This document shows, in pieces, positions 36,264 through 46,262 of a stretch of DNA of 64,000 nt (the first letter of the stretch is position 1; every line of letters starts with the position of its first letter). The stretch spans positions 62,001 to 126,000 of the forward strand of contig NZ_JAMXSF010000004.1 in the NCBI RefSeq assembly GCF_024124545.1, read 5' to 3'. The stretch comes from Pseudoalteromonas sp. XMcav2-N (GTDB lineage: Bacteria; Pseudomonadota; Gammaproteobacteria; Enterobacterales; Alteromonadaceae). A program made the position numbers and the translations under genes. Under the pieces are notes generated by a model. It was not told the DNA's origin. It did not search any database and saw only the letters and a program-made list of their open reading frames with translations.

Positions 36264-36956
36264 ATGCTGCTTTATAAAGAAATCAGGCAATATTTATTTG
36301 CGTTGATCGCCGATCATCCCGAGCTGAAAAAGCTGCCTTCCGAGCGCGAGCTACAAGATACGTTCCGCTCCACCCGGATCACTGTAAGAGAAGCGCTTAT
36401 CAGGCTGGAAGCCGAAGGCGTGATTTATCGTCAGAACCGTAAAGGCTGGTTTATCTCTCCACCCCGGCTGAAGTGGGATCCGGTTAAAAAGGTGAACTTT
36501 TACCAGCTTGCACAGGAGCAGCAGTTTACGCCATTAACCCAGGTGGTGTCCTTTGAGACAACCCTGGCTTCGAATGTCGTCAATCAGGCATTTGCAGTAC
36601 AAAGCCCGGCAACGTTCCATGCCATTTGCCGGGTGCGCTCTTTGGATGAACGTCCTGTGATGGTTGAAGAGATCTACTGTTTGGCCGCCCAGTTTGATGA
36701 TCTGGCGTCTAAGTCCTTAGAAGGCTCGGTGACCACCATTTTTGAACGAGATTATGGGATTAACGTGACCCATGAACGCAGCAGCCTGGTTGTCACAGCT
36801 ATTCCCGATGACAAAGCTGACCTGCTTAACGTGAACAGTGGCGCGTTATGCCTGAAGATAATTCGCCATCGCTTTAATCAGGCCGACAAGTTGGTCGATT
36901 ACAACATAGAATACTGGGTACACAGTGCGATAGAAATCGAAGTGGACAGTCAGTAG
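36264..36956 (+). CDS. GntR/UTRA transcriptional regulator of the phosphonate genes
   Basis: A 230-aa regulator. Residues 1-70 are a winged helix-turn-helix of the GntR type (LPSERELQDTFRSTRITVREALIRLEAEGVIYRQNRKGWFI), and residues 80-230 are a UTRA effector domain (RVRSLDERPVMVEEIYCL, HRFNQADKLVDYNIEYW). It is the last gene of the unit, 6 nt after the HD gene. The obvious target is the TGGTCTAGACCA palindrome present in the two promoters of the cluster. The effector may be AEP or phosphonoacetaldehyde (inference). Confidence 0.88.
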   Translation: MLLYKEIRQYLFALIADHPELKKLPSERELQDTFRSTRITVREALIRLEAEGVIYRQNRKGWFISPPRLKWDPVKKVNFYQLAQEQQFTPLTQVVSFETTLASNVVNQAFAVQSPATFHAICRVRSLDERPVMVEEIYCLAAQFDDLASKSLEGSVTTIFERDYGINVTHERSSLVVTAIPDDKADLLNVNSGALCLKIIRHRFNQADKLVDYNIEYWVHSAIEIEVDSQ

Positions 36957-36977
36957 GTTGACTCGCTGTTTGACCCA

Positions 36978-37005
36978 TAAAAGGCCGCACATTGCGGCCT
37001 TTTTA
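36978..37005. terminator. bidirectional terminator between gntR and phnW
   Basis: AAAAGGCCGCA and TGCGGCCTTTTT form a long GC-rich stem with a 3-nt loop and A/T tracts on both sides, between two convergent genes. Confidence 0.9.
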
Positions 37006-37022
37006 GTGGCTTATGGTGGAGT

Positions 37023-38114
37023 TTATTCCCAGTATTTGACCTCAGCAATCGCGCTGATAAGTCGTGCTATGTCTTCGGGGTACACGGCGCCGATATTGCC
37101 AATTCGAAAGCAGTCTGCGTCGGATACTTTACCGGGGTAAATCACAAAGCCCTTAGCCTTCAGAGCTTCATAAAAGCGTTTAAAGTCATAGTTAGGTGCC
37201 GTGGGGGAGTAGAAAGAAGTGATGATGGGCGAGTGCAAATTAACCGGTAACAAAGGCTCAAATCCTAATTCCTGCATGCCCTGACATAACAGCTGCTGAT
37301 TTTGCATATAGCGCGCCTGTCTGGCTGCTACGCCGCCTTCATCGGCCAGCTCAGTGAGTGCCTGAGCAAAGGCCCTGACCACATGGGTTGGTGACGTAAA
37401 GCGCCACTTGCCATTCGATACTTCCATGGTATGCCACTGATCATACAGATCCAGGCTGAGCGACTTTGCATTGCCTTTACAGCGCTCAATGGCTGCTTGC
37501 TTGCCGATCACAAAGCCAAAGCCTGGGACACCCTGAATACACTTATTGGCGGAGCTGATTAAAAACTCAATATTCAGCTTTGCCACATCCATAGTGATGC
37601 CGCCAAAACTCGACATAGCGTCAAGGATAAAACGCACCTCATAATCGCTACATAGTTGTGCTACGGGCGCCAGGGGGTTGAGCATACCTGTGGTGGTTTC
37701 GCAGTGCACCATTGCCAGGTGACTAAACCCGCCAGTAGCCAGCTTTACAGCAATCTGTTCTAAATCTGGCAGCTGGGTTTCTTTAAAGCTCAGCACTTCA
37801 TGCGCCAGGCCAAGTATCTGACAGATCTCTGCCATGCGTTTGCCATATGCGCCATTGTTGATCACCAGTATTTTGTCTTCGGGCAACAGGGCGCTGCCAA
37901 GCACAGATTCAACAGAGGCGGTGCCGCTGCCTTGCATCAGTACGCTGGTGTAACCGGCTGAGGGGGTTGCCAGCTTAATTAATGTACGGCGGATTGTTTG
38001 GACTACGTCCAGGTTATAGTCATCATCCCAGGTGCACCAGTCTTTCAGCATTGCTTGTTTCACTGTATCTGAGGTGGTTAACGGGCCAGGTGTTAAGAGT
38101 AAGTAGTGAGTCAT
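37023..38114 (-). CDS. phnW: 2-aminoethylphosphonate--pyruvate transaminase
   Basis: A 363-aa class V aminotransferase; typical family length. It starts [29 protein letters not shown], which matches PhnW, and has the PLP lysine in [18 protein letters not shown]. It turns AEP and pyruvate into phosphonoacetaldehyde and alanine, feeding PhnX. It is on the opposite strand to the rest of the cluster but shares the operator, which lies 17 nt before its ATG at the expected transcription start. Confidence 0.95.
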   Translation of the reverse strand: MTHYLLLTPGPLTTSDTVKQAMLKDWCTWDDDYNLDVVQTIRRTLIKLATPSAGYTSVLMQGSGTASVESVLGSALLPEDKILVINNGAYGKRMAEICQILGLAHEVLSFKETQLPDLEQIAVKLATGGFSHLAMVHCETTTGMLNPLAPVAQLCSDYEVRFILDAMSSFGGITMDVAKLNIEFLISSANKCIQGVPGFGFVIGKQAAIERCKGNAKSLSLDLYDQWHTMEVSNGKWRFTSPTHVVRAFAQALTELADEGGVAARQARYMQNQQLLCQGMQELGFEPLLPVNLHSPIITSFYSPTAPNYDFKRFYEALKAKGFVIYPGKVSDADCFRIGNIGAVYPEDIARLISAIAEVKYWE

Positions 38115-38131
38115 AATGGGTATACCTCTGT

Positions 38132-38173
38132 TGGTCTAGACCAAATTGTATGAAGCCCAAAGTGTTTAAACAA
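38132..38173 (-). promoter_or_regulatory. phnW promoter with GntR-type operator
   Basis: On the minus strand a -35 TTGTTT (38168-38173), a 17-nt spacer and a -10 TACAAT (38145-38150) are followed at once by TTGGTCTAGACCAA (38131-38144). The operator covers the start point, the position of a repressor. Its 12-bp core is identical to that before the receptor at 29225. Confidence 0.8.
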
Positions 38174-38544
38174 TATGGCACCGTCACCTTTCACAGAAAT
38201 GTCATGTTAAAGGGGCAAGCACGCGCTGTGTGCGAGGTCGCTTAAAGCAGGATAATTATCTGTATTTATAATTGGTTACATTTATTTCAGCGCACAGGTA
38301 TCGCCCTACCTGAAGTGCTATGTTGTTTTATTACTAAATCCCTAAAAAAGGTAAAAGTAACGCGCAGTTAGTCACTTAGGGCTTACCGGGCCGTCAACGG
38401 TGTCACTTCAGTCAGAAGCAGGTATGCACTTTTGTCAGCTCAGGCTCATTGAGAATATCTTGGTTAGTAAAATAGATTGTTGAAATTTCATCAAAAATGA
38501 GACAAGTTTGGGCCCGATGTATTGGAAGAAAAAGGAAGGAACGG
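38174..38544. other. intergenic region before the FG-GAP protein
   Basis: About 370 bp without a gene. It must contain the promoter of the FG-GAP protein; AAGGAAGGA at 38531-38539 is its ribosome site. No palindrome of operator quality, repeat or RNA gene stands out. Confidence 0.5.
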
Positions 38545-39837
38545 GTGAAAATACAATCAACTATGAAATATACCCTGTGTGCCATGCTAACAGCACTGGC
38601 TGGTCATAGCTTTGCGGCGCCAGACCGATTGCTTGCCAATGACGGCAAGGCGGAAGACTATTTTGGCTATGGTGCAGCGATTGACGGCAACACGGTTGTG
38701 GTGGGCGCGCACAAAGCGGATATCAATGGGATTAATGACGGCGGCGTGGGCTATGTCTACGTATTAGGGGAGAAGGGCTGGCAGCAACAAGCTAAGCTGG
38801 TTGCAAAGCCTCTGTCTGCTGATGACACCCTGGGTGGTAAGGTGGTCTTAAAGAATGACATCGCCATGCTCGGCGGTATGAGACGAGATGACAAAGGCAA
38901 AGATGCCGGTGCGGTGGTGGCCTTTGCGCGTAAAGCAGACACATGGACACAAACTGAGATTTTCACCGCGCCAGATGCCAAACCGGGCGATGCCTTTGGC
39001 CAGAGTGTGGCATTTACTGACAAAGTGCTGGTGATCGGTGCTCCACGTAACGATGCAAAGGCGAATGATGCCGGTGCTGCATATATTTATATTCGCTCTG
39101 GTGATATCTGGCGCTATCAGAGCAAAATCATGGCCAGTGATGGCGCGGCAGGCGATCTGTTTGGCATCGACGTCGCAGTTGATGGCAATACCATAGTCGT
39201 TGGCGCTGACTTGCATGATAAAACGGCAGAAAACGCCGGAGCCGTATACATTTACGTGCAAGACGGGGAGCAATGGCATCAGCAGGCCAAGTTGATGGCG
39301 TCCGATGGCGGTGATACCGATATCTTTGGCGTCAGGGTCGCAATTTCAGGAGATACGGCACTCATCTCGGCACGACGCGATGACGTAGAGGGTCTGGGCG
39401 TGGATGCCGGCTCTGCCTATATTTTTGAGCGCAACGGCACACGCTGGACCGAGGCGCAAAAACTGACTTCTCCTGATGGTGCAGCTGATGATCGCTTTGG
39501 CCGCGGTGTGGCACTCAGTGGTGACATGGCGATCATCAGTGCGATGAACCATGACGCACAAGGCAAAGACACCGGCGCGTTATATGTTTATAAAAAGCGC
39601 GCTGATGGCTGGCACTATTCATTCAAAGTGGTCGCTAAAAATGCGCAGCCAGGCGATCAGCTCGGCTGGAATGTCGGCCTCTCCGACGGTAAAGCTGTGA
39701 TAGCCACTCCACATCATGACGCCAATGGTAAAGAGTCCGGTGCGGTCTACGTACAGGACCTGAACCAGTACAGCGCATTTCATATTGAAAACCATATTTC
39801 TGTCGCGGAGAAAGGGAAAGTGAAGTCTACGCGGTAA
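38545..39837 (+). CDS. secreted FG-GAP / integrin-type repeat protein
   Basis: A 430-aa protein with a signal peptide (YTLCAMLTALAGHSFAA). I chose the GTG at 38545 because AAGGAAGGA lies 5-6 nt upstream; the ATG at 38563 has none and the ATG at 38497 adds a basic leader. About seven repeats of the form DxFGxxVAxxGxTxVVGAxxxDxxxxxAGAxYIY fill the mature protein, as in FG-GAP beta-propellers. The DG(A)AGDxFG units are calcium-site-like. It stands alone after phnW, with a terminator. A role in adhesion or carbohydrate binding is only a family guess. Confidence 0.82.
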   Translation: MKIQSTMKYTLCAMLTALAGHSFAAPDRLLANDGKAEDYFGYGAAIDGNTVVVGAHKADINGINDGGVGYVYVLGEKGWQQQAKLVAKPLSADDTLGGKVVLKNDIAMLGGMRRDDKGKDAGAVVAFARKADTWTQTEIFTAPDAKPGDAFGQSVAFTDKVLVIGAPRNDAKANDAGAAYIYIRSGDIWRYQSKIMASDGAAGDLFGIDVAVDGNTIVVGADLHDKTAENAGAVYIYVQDGEQWHQQAKLMASDGGDTDIFGVRVAISGDTALISARRDDVEGLGVDAGSAYIFERNGTRWTEAQKLTSPDGAADDRFGRGVALSGDMAIISAMNHDAQGKDTGALYVYKKRADGWHYSFKVVAKNAQPGDQLGWNVGLSDGKAVIATPHHDANGKESGAVYVQDLNQYSAFHIENHISVAEKGKVKSTR

Positions 39838-39905
39838 TGTGATTTCACTATATGGGGGGAGTAAATCGCTACAGTAAGAAATAGAATCTTAGGTTATTTT
39901 CGACT

Positions 39906-39932
39906 GGGCTTCAGGGTGAAGCCCTTTCTTTC
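39906..39932 (+). terminator. intrinsic terminator of the FG-GAP gene
   Basis: GGGCTTCA and TGAAGCCC form an 8-bp stem with a GGG loop, followed by TTTCTTTC. Confidence 0.85.
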
Positions 39933-39949
39933 AGAGCTGAATCGAAAAA

Positions 39950-40840
39950 TTAATTTTTTTCTGAGATACAGTCTTTTAAGTATGAGAGCAATTCATCTTT
40001 GTTACACGGCTTAGATGAAAAATATGTTCGAGCTTTTGCTAATAGTTTACCTACCTCAGGTCCGGGAGCCAATCCTAATATGGTAATAATATCATTTCCC
40101 GTTATGGGGATAACTAAGGTGCTATCATCAAGCATTGACTTTTCTATGAGCCTGGTAGCTTCGAACTCAAAACTAAAGCCGTCTTCAAGTATTTCTAGTG
40201 CTTTGGTCCATCGGCGTAGGTTTCTGTTTCTGAACTCAACTGTGTTCAATGAGTTTCTTCCCAAACGTATTTTGATATCTTCGATTAGAGGATCAAATTT
40301 TGCTGCTGGCCATGAGCGCTTTAATCTATTGTGCCATTCAGCTGCATAGTATGCACAGTTCTCTGAATCCTGTTCTAAGCTTCTAACTACTTCTTCTATT
40401 TTTTTTAGTAAAGAAGTCGCTTCAAGAACTAATTGTGTGTAGCAAGCTGCCCAGTCTTCATCTTTATTTGGTATTGAAGTGCTACATGCCCCTCTACACC
40501 AACTCTCTGCTACACGCCTAGTTTCGGCATCGGAGTTTTCAAAACCTAAGTTGTGATGCAGTTCTGTCCTGAGTGAACGAACAACCTCAAGATGCTCGTC
40601 TATGATACTTTTATCTACAACTGAATAAGTTTGCCCTAAGTCTTTTAGAAATTTTATACTTACACGACCACTCTCAAAATACAGGCAATATAACCAAGAA
40701 GTAGCCCTAATAAACGATGGCTCCGGACTATTTCGGTTAGGTAAAGCTACATTTTGTTCCTGAAACGCATGAGTATGGATAATGCTTTGAGATAGCCGAT
40801 TAATACGTTGGCTAATAATAAGGATTTCTTCAAAACTCAT
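39950..40840 (-). CDS. HEPN-like partner of the SIR2-like/NTPase protein, unknown
   Basis: A 296-aa, mostly helical protein that I do not recognise. Residues 84-97 read LEVVRSLRTELHHN; R91-x4-H96 fits the R-x4-6-H motif of HEPN ribonucleases, and the surrounding helices (about 60-165) would fit a HEPN bundle. The last 90 residues (LVIPITGNDIITILGLAPGPEVGKLLAKAR) look like a poly(A)-polymerase/tRNA-nucleotidyltransferase C-terminal helical motif. Its ATG shares one base with the upstream stop (TAATG), so its synthesis is coupled to the 1141-aa protein. Composition is AT-richer than neighbouring genes, a sign of transfer. Confidence 0.65.
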   Translation of the reverse strand: MSFEEILIISQRINRLSQSIIHTHAFQEQNVALPNRNSPEPSFIRATSWLYCLYFESGRVSIKFLKDLGQTYSVVDKSIIDEHLEVVRSLRTELHHNLGFENSDAETRRVAESWCRGACSTSIPNKDEDWAACYTQLVLEATSLLKKIEEVVRSLEQDSENCAYYAAEWHNRLKRSWPAAKFDPLIEDIKIRLGRNSLNTVEFRNRNLRRWTKALEILEDGFSFEFEATRLIEKSMLDDSTLVIPITGNDIITILGLAPGPEVGKLLAKARTYFSSKPCNKDELLSYLKDCISEKN

Positions 40841-43800
40841 TACCTTACTCCTCTTCTTCGTACAGGTTCAGCGACTGGGCCGATAAAGTTAAATGCGATG
40901 TAAAAGCCTCCTCTGATTTGGGCTCCACGCCTAAATTCTTGCTCTGGAAAATCTTTTTGAAAAATATCGATCTGTTGTCGAGTACCCTCAACTTGCACGC
41001 GAGCTTTCCCTGAGTTATTTCTATCATTTTGCGTTATTTTTCCATAAAACAGCTTTGGTTTTCCATCGGAACCAGTCCATAGGTGATGCTTAATTATCCT
41101 CCTTGGGTCGCTAAAAGCTGTATCACGGCTCAAGTCTCGCCAAATTTCAATAGCTAGGTTCTCTCGATTTGATCTCCAACGAATAACTGCTTGTAAGTAT
41201 TTGAAACGATTATCCCCATTATCGCCCTCTATACTCTGCAAGTGCTCTAGTATGTTAGATATACTTTGCAAGTCTTGGGCGTCATTTGGTATGGCGGATT
41301 TTTCTTTATCAAATAGATAGCTACGTGTTGCTACTAGCCAATGCGCGCGCAGCAAATATCTAAGGCTACGAGAGTCAAACTTAATATCCTCCCAGTTGCT
41401 TTCTAGGAATGGAATAACTTTACCTGCTCGGTCAATATCCTGTTGTTTTTCTTCTTTGTTTCGCAGTGAACCGCCCAGCTTATGGGCCCTTAGATAAAAT
41501 CCAGCTGGAGAATTCATTAAGTCCAATTGCTCAAGTGCGTGCTCTTCGAGCTTTTTGTCTTCCAGTACTAATGAGAGTTTATGTTGACGCTCTAAATATT
41601 GTTGTCTTTGGACTGAGTCTAGTTGCGTGTCATCGACCTGTTCTAAACTATCTAGAATATCGGCTACTAATTCCGCGTGATGAGTGAGCTCCCATGTTCT
41701 TTTTTTTAGCAAGTCATGAGGCACCCACAAGCTGACATCAATTGCATGGTATGTGTCTGCCACATTTCTAGCGGATTTCGCTGAAGCTCGGGCTGCTTCG
41801 TAAAACCCCCAAATTTCATGTTCTGCCATAGGCTCTTCGATTTGTTGTACAGCCCTAAAACCATAAATTGCTGCCCTCTCAACTCTTAGGTTTGCACAAG
41901 CTCGCTTTAAACCCGGAGAGCTACTATCACCAAATTGAGCTAAAGCAAGATCAATTATTTGGCGAGCATCGTCCAGTATTTCGCTAGTATCTAATTGATC
42001 AACTGCACTTGGTGCCTTTATTGCTCTACGCCGAAGAGTTGCTTCTTGCAACATCAAACTAGGATCTGCAAATCTCCGTTGATTTCTCATGTCAGTCAAT
42101 GCTAATGCTATATCGTAATACCATTCTTGATATCGCGTATTGAAGAGACCATCGACACCGAGCCGATTAATTAGATCTAACAGAAATCTCTTTTCACTAT
42201 TTGAATTTGAAACTGATGTCGGGTTTGCTGCCTGTATAAGCTCTACAACAATCGCCGCTTCGGCGGCTGTGCTGCCTAACCTGCGTGCAGTTATCAGCTC
42301 TGCTTCGACTTGCAGCCTTGGGTGAATAAATACGTCATCATATTCATTGGAGCTCCAACGAAATAAGTCGATTTCAGAAAATAAGCAGCTAATATCTGTT
42401 TTGTTGTCGCTACCTTCAACTAGTCTCATTAGCAGACTTATTGGGACTGCAACATCTAGCTTTCCTGCCATCATTACACAATCTACTATCTTGGATGCGC
42501 CGTCAGAGACAACTCCCATGAATTCATTTAAACGCTTTGCTAGTAGCTCTATTGGCGGCGATTTGTAGCCTGCATCGATAAAGGCTTGCGCAAATGCGTT
42601 ATTGGACTTTATTGAACTTGTTCTTTTTTGATGTCCTTTTGTGCGCAGAGTGCTTTCCATAACATGGGCTTCTTTACCTAGGCCTTGAGCAAGCTGATAT
42701 CTCGATGTTGGTAAGAGTCTGTATATTGTAGGAAGTAGATAGGACGTGTCTGAAATTTTGTAATCTTGATCTGTATATTCTTTAAGAAGTGTTACAAGAA
42801 TGGTTCTCTCTAATTCATTCAGCTCTGCATCGGCTTCAACTAGCTTCTGACGTGAATCAGATTCGATTTTTATTCGGTAAGTGCTACCAACAACAATAAC
42901 TTTTCTACCTCGACTATAAAAGCCCCGAACAAGGTCTTGGTACCACTTCATTGGAGCATTGGCGTCGCAAACTATGAGTGTACATGCGGCCCCTACGTTT
43001 TCAGATAACAAACAAAAATCATCGAGTTCCTCTACTGAAGGCACTCTTTTTGCCCTGCTAGATAACAGTACGGGAAACTCGTATTCTTTACGAATATTAT
43101 ATGCAAGTTTGGCCAGCGATATGCTTTTCCCTGATCCAGATTGGCCATGAAGTAAAATAGGTTCTTTATTTTTAGTTGGATCAGAAAGCGCACTCTTGAC
43201 TATATGTAAAAGCTCATCGTCAAACTGGCGATCTATGGAGAAGCCTCGTTGTATGCCTTCAATGATGTTTAATGAGCCTTCACTGTGCCCATGGAACTTT
43301 CTAAATTCGGCAAAATTCAAGTCGCTTGCTAGAGGCTCAGGAGCCGCTAACCAAGAATCTTCAATAATGCTAGCGCCTGTAGAAGTTTTAAGCCTAACAG
43401 ATGGGTCAACATCTAGAGTGCGGTCTTTGATAGTAACGCAACTCGGAAGGAGAGTGTGTGCTACATCTTTTAGAGGTAGCTGCCCGAGTTCTTTTAATGT
43501 AGATACAGCAGAAGATAGTCTTTCAGGTATAAATGTTATAGGACCATTTGGTTCAGACAACATCTGCAACAAGCTACTGTTTTTATTTTCACTTGAGGAC
43601 CATCCGAACCACAAAACCTGTCCAGGTTTAAACTTTGCGAGCACACCATAAAGATCTTCTGGATCAAGCCAATCATCTTCTAAACTCACACCATCTATTA
43701 TTAGTGTTCCAATTGACGTTGTTGTATCGTAAAGCCTACTCAGAAGGGGAGAAGCGTTACTAACTCTTCGTTGATAGTATTGCTGAATGCTTGAAGGGGG

Positions 43801-44265
43801 TTTTTCATTATCAGCTAGTTCCCCTGCAACTCCATAAAGGTAAGTCAAATGTAAGTTATTTTTCTGACGAGGAGAAATGAGGGAGTGCGAATTGCACAAG
43901 ACAGACTCAACATCTCTGATTCCTGTTCTGAAAAAAGATGGAAGGGTAGGGCTTATGTGGCTTGTAAATACTGCATTCCAGGGTAATTGAGCAATATTTT
44001 CAAACCAGTCAGGCTCAATTTGCATCTGATAGCGAGCAGCTATCCACTCATAAAATTTATCATCAAGCTGTGTTTTATTTAGGAGCGATGATAGAGAAGC
44101 TGTTTGATTTAAGGGTATCTCCAATTGAAATCTTTCAACAGCTGATTGGATTACTGGGTCTGGGTGTTTACCAGTAGATAGGAATCGTTGACCTGCCAAA
44201 AGGACAAGCGGTCTTTTTTCAAGAACGGTTTCAACTAAAATTTGAAGGTCGGATACTGATCGCAT
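40840..44265 (-). CDS. SIR2-like / STAND-like P-loop NTPase, candidate defence protein
   Basis: A 1141-aa protein preceded by AAGGTAGCT. Residues 1-260 have the SIR2-like layout: LVLLAGQ (20-26), WNAVFTSHIS (96-105), LTYLYGVAG (140-148), TLIIDGVSLEDDWL (187-200), VLWFGWSSSEN. The positions that are N(xD) and H in active SIR2 NADases read SHIS and LYG, so catalysis is doubtful. A P-loop GQSGSGKS (374-381) and Walker B TLIVCDAN (429-436) form a STAND/AAA-type ATPase. Residues 480-1060 are helical, sensor-like; the end (about 1070-1141) resembles a small beta-barrel. It overlaps the HEPN-like gene. AT-rich composition and isolated placement suggest horizontal gain. Confidence 0.75.
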   Translation of the reverse strand: MRSVSDLQILVETVLEKRPLVLLAGQRFLSTGKHPDPVIQSAVERFQLEIPLNQTASLSSLLNKTQLDDKFYEWIAARYQMQIEPDWFENIAQLPWNAVFTSHISPTLPSFFRTGIRDVESVLCNSHSLISPRQKNNLHLTYLYGVAGELADNEKPPSSIQQYYQRRVSNASPLLSRLYDTTTSIGTLIIDGVSLEDDWLDPEDLYGVLAKFKPGQVLWFGWSSSENKNSSLLQMLSEPNGPITFIPERLSSAVSTLKELGQLPLKDVAHTLLPSCVTIKDRTLDVDPSVRLKTSTGASIIEDSWLAAPEPLASDLNFAEFRKFHGHSEGSLNIIEGIQRGFSIDRQFDDELLHIVKSALSDPTKNKEPILLHGQSGSGKSISLAKLAYNIRKEYEFPVLLSSRAKRVPSVEELDDFCLLSENVGAACTLIVCDANAPMKWYQDLVRGFYSRGRKVIVVGSTYRIKIESDSRQKLVEADAELNELERTILVTLLKEYTDQDYKISDTSYLLPTIYRLLPTSRYQLAQGLGKEAHVMESTLRTKGHQKRTSSIKSNNAFAQAFIDAGYKSPPIELLAKRLNEFMGVVSDGASKIVDCVMMAGKLDVAVPISLLMRLVEGSDNKTDISCLFSEIDLFRWSSNEYDDVFIHPRLQVEAELITARRLGSTAAEAAIVVELIQAANPTSVSNSNSEKRFLLDLINRLGVDGLFNTRYQEWYYDIALALTDMRNQRRFADPSLMLQEATLRRRAIKAPSAVDQLDTSEILDDARQIIDLALAQFGDSSSPGLKRACANLRVERAAIYGFRAVQQIEEPMAEHEIWGFYEAARASAKSARNVADTYHAIDVSLWVPHDLLKKRTWELTHHAELVADILDSLEQVDDTQLDSVQRQQYLERQHKLSLVLEDKKLEEHALEQLDLMNSPAGFYLRAHKLGGSLRNKEEKQQDIDRAGKVIPFLESNWEDIKFDSRSLRYLLRAHWLVATRSYLFDKEKSAIPNDAQDLQSISNILEHLQSIEGDNGDNRFKYLQAVIRWRSNRENLAIEIWRDLSRDTAFSDPRRIIKHHLWTGSDGKPKLFYGKITQNDRNNSGKARVQVEGTRQQIDIFQKDFPEQEFRRGAQIRGGFYIAFNFIGPVAEPVRRRGVR

Positions 44266-44581
44266 AGCTACCTTAATAATGTTATTACTATGTCGTATGC
44301 AACACCTTGAATGGCAACTTAAATTTCACAATTTGTATGCAGAAAGAGGCTGTGATAACTAAGTGTTAAGGTATCGGTGAATACTTATTGGTTAAAATAC
44401 TAACAGGCTACACTAAGGTTTTACAGGTTATTTCATCGTAACATTAAAGTTTACCTAAATATTTTCATGATTGAAGTAAACTGTCATATTGACTTAAGTT
44501 TAGCAGTAGCTACTACCTCTGTTGCGATTTAGTTCGAATGAATACTAACAATTCATGTTTAAAGTGGTACCGGAATAGTTA
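44266..44581. other. AT-rich intergenic region upstream of the defence-like unit
   Basis: About 315 bp of AT-rich sequence with no ORF or RNA gene that I can support. It should contain the promoter of the two-gene unit on the minus strand. No att-like direct repeat was found by eye. Confidence 0.4.
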
Positions 44582-44617
44582 ATACATTGTTGAGTTTCTT
44601 TAGGCTCAACAATGTAT
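44582..44617 (-). terminator. long hairpin after gor
   Basis: ATACATTGTTGAG and CTCAACAATGTAT are perfect 13-bp inverted repeats with a 10-nt loop, 33 nt after the gor stop on the minus strand. The following tract is AT-rich but not a T run, so it is a probable terminator or mRNA end. Confidence 0.6.
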
Positions 44618-44649
44618 GCATGTTTGTTATATTGCAGGAATGACTGCGC

Positions 44650-46008
44650 TTAGCGCATAGTAACAAACTCTTCAGACCCTGTTGGGTGAATCGCCACTAC
44701 CGAGTCAAAATCCGCTTTGGTGGCGCCCATCTTCATGGCCACACCAAAGCCCTGGATCATTTCATCTACGGCAAAGCCGATGCCGTGCAGACCGACGATT
44801 TTTTCGTCCTCGCCGGCACACACCAGTTTCATTTTGCAGGGCTGGCGGTGCTGGGTTACCGCGGTATACATGGCCGCAAAGGTGGAAGTGTATACCTTGA
44901 TGTTGTCTTCACCATACTGTTCGATGGCTTCTGGCTCGGTCAGGCCGATGGTGCCGATGGGCGGGTGGCTGAAGACCACGGTTGGGACCAGGTTGTAGTC
45001 CATTTTTGCGTTGGGCATATCCGGATTAAACAGGCGCTCTGCCAGCATACGGCCAGCTTTAACCGCGACAGGCGTCAGCTCAATGCCGCCGTCCATAATG
45101 TCGCCCAAAGCATAAATGCCAGATACCGAAGTGTTCTGATATTCGTCTACTTTGACGTAGCCGCCTTCTGTGATGGTCACATCGGTGGCAGCCAGGTTGA
45201 TTTTATCAGTCACTGGCTCACGACCAATCGCCCAGATCACTTGCTCAACCGTGTGTGATTCGCCGTTTTCTAAGTGCAGGGTTACGCTGCCGTCGTCGTT
45301 TTTGCTCAGTGATTTAGGTACGCTGTGAGTGTGTAGTTTGGGCCCTTCTTTGTCCATGACTTCGGTCAGGGTGTCGACCAGGATAGGGTCAAAGTTACGC
45401 AGCGGGGCATGCTTACGCACAAACAGATGTGTTTCTGTGCCCAGGCTGTGTAGTACGCCTGCCAGTTCAACGGCAATGTAGCCTGCACCAATCACAGCCA
45501 CGCTCTTTGGCTGTGCCTTGAGCTCAAAGAAATCATTAGAATCTATGCCCAGCTCCGCACCCGGGATATTTGGAATCGACGGGCGGCCACCCACGGCGAT
45601 ACAGATATGGTCAGCGGTGTAGTGCTCGCCGTTAACTTCTACCGTGTTGTTATCAACGAATTTGGCAAAGCCGTTGATCACGGTCACGCCATTGCTGGCC
45701 AGGTACTTATTATAGCCCTGGTGAATACGGCCAATGTAGGCTTCGCGGCTTTCAACCAGTTTGCCCCAGTCGAAGTCTTTAACTTCTACATCAAAGCCAT
45801 AATCCGGTGCGTACAGCTTAATGGCTTCGGCCACCTGGGCACCGTGCCACATCACCTTTTTGGGCACACAGCCCACGTTTACACAGGTGCCGCCCATATG
45901 CTTAGCTTCGATGAGTGCCACTTTGGCGCCACGCATTGCAGCGCGGTTGGCTGAGGCAATACCACCGCTACCGCCACCAATGGCGATATAATCAAAATGT
46001 TGTGCCAT
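44650..46008 (-). CDS. gor: glutathione-disulfide reductase
   Basis: A 452-aa flavoprotein starting at [16 protein letters not shown] (AGAGAA upstream); the ORF opening at 46041 adds eleven unlikely residues. FAD motif GGGSGG, redox disulfide [18 protein letters not shown] motif [13 protein letters not shown] with the arginines of VRKHAPLR, and the C-terminal [12 protein letters not shown] with the catalytic His are all present. It reduces oxidised glutathione with NADPH in the cytosol. Confidence 0.96.
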   Translation of the reverse strand: MAQHFDYIAIGGGSGGIASANRAAMRGAKVALIEAKHMGGTCVNVGCVPKKVMWHGAQVAEAIKLYAPDYGFDVEVKDFDWGKLVESREAYIGRIHQGYNKYLASNGVTVINGFAKFVDNNTVEVNGEHYTADHICIAVGGRPSIPNIPGAELGIDSNDFFELKAQPKSVAVIGAGYIAVELAGVLHSLGTETHLFVRKHAPLRNFDPILVDTLTEVMDKEGPKLHTHSVPKSLSKNDDGSVTLHLENGESHTVEQVIWAIGREPVTDKINLAATDVTITEGGYVKVDEYQNTSVSGIYALGDIMDGGIELTPVAVKAGRMLAERLFNPDMPNAKMDYNLVPTVVFSHPPIGTIGLTEPEAIEQYGEDNIKVYTSTFAAMYTAVTQHRQPCKMKLVCAGEDEKIVGLHGIGFAVDEMIQGFGVAMKMGATKADFDSVVAIHPTGSEEFVTMR

Positions 46009-46262
46009 GATTAATTCTCTATAAATGCTGATAAATGGCACTAGCTTAACACTATATTAGCCGGGGCAAAGTCCGGTGGGATAAATTTTTCCGATAGAGG
46101 CCATCGCTTTTTTCGATGGCACACGGGTAAGGTCCATCAGGTCAAACTAACACCGACTGAACAAACCCCGGTTTAATTTGTCTGGATTGGCTGGTGTACC
46201 TTGTTTTTTTTAAAGAAACACCCCAAATACAAAAGATAATCAAAGATCAACAGAGAGGCGTT

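Noticed and set aside
39950-44265. Prophage or integrative element carrying the defence-like pair
   Set aside because: No integrase, tRNA gene, att-like direct repeats or phage structural genes are seen on either side.
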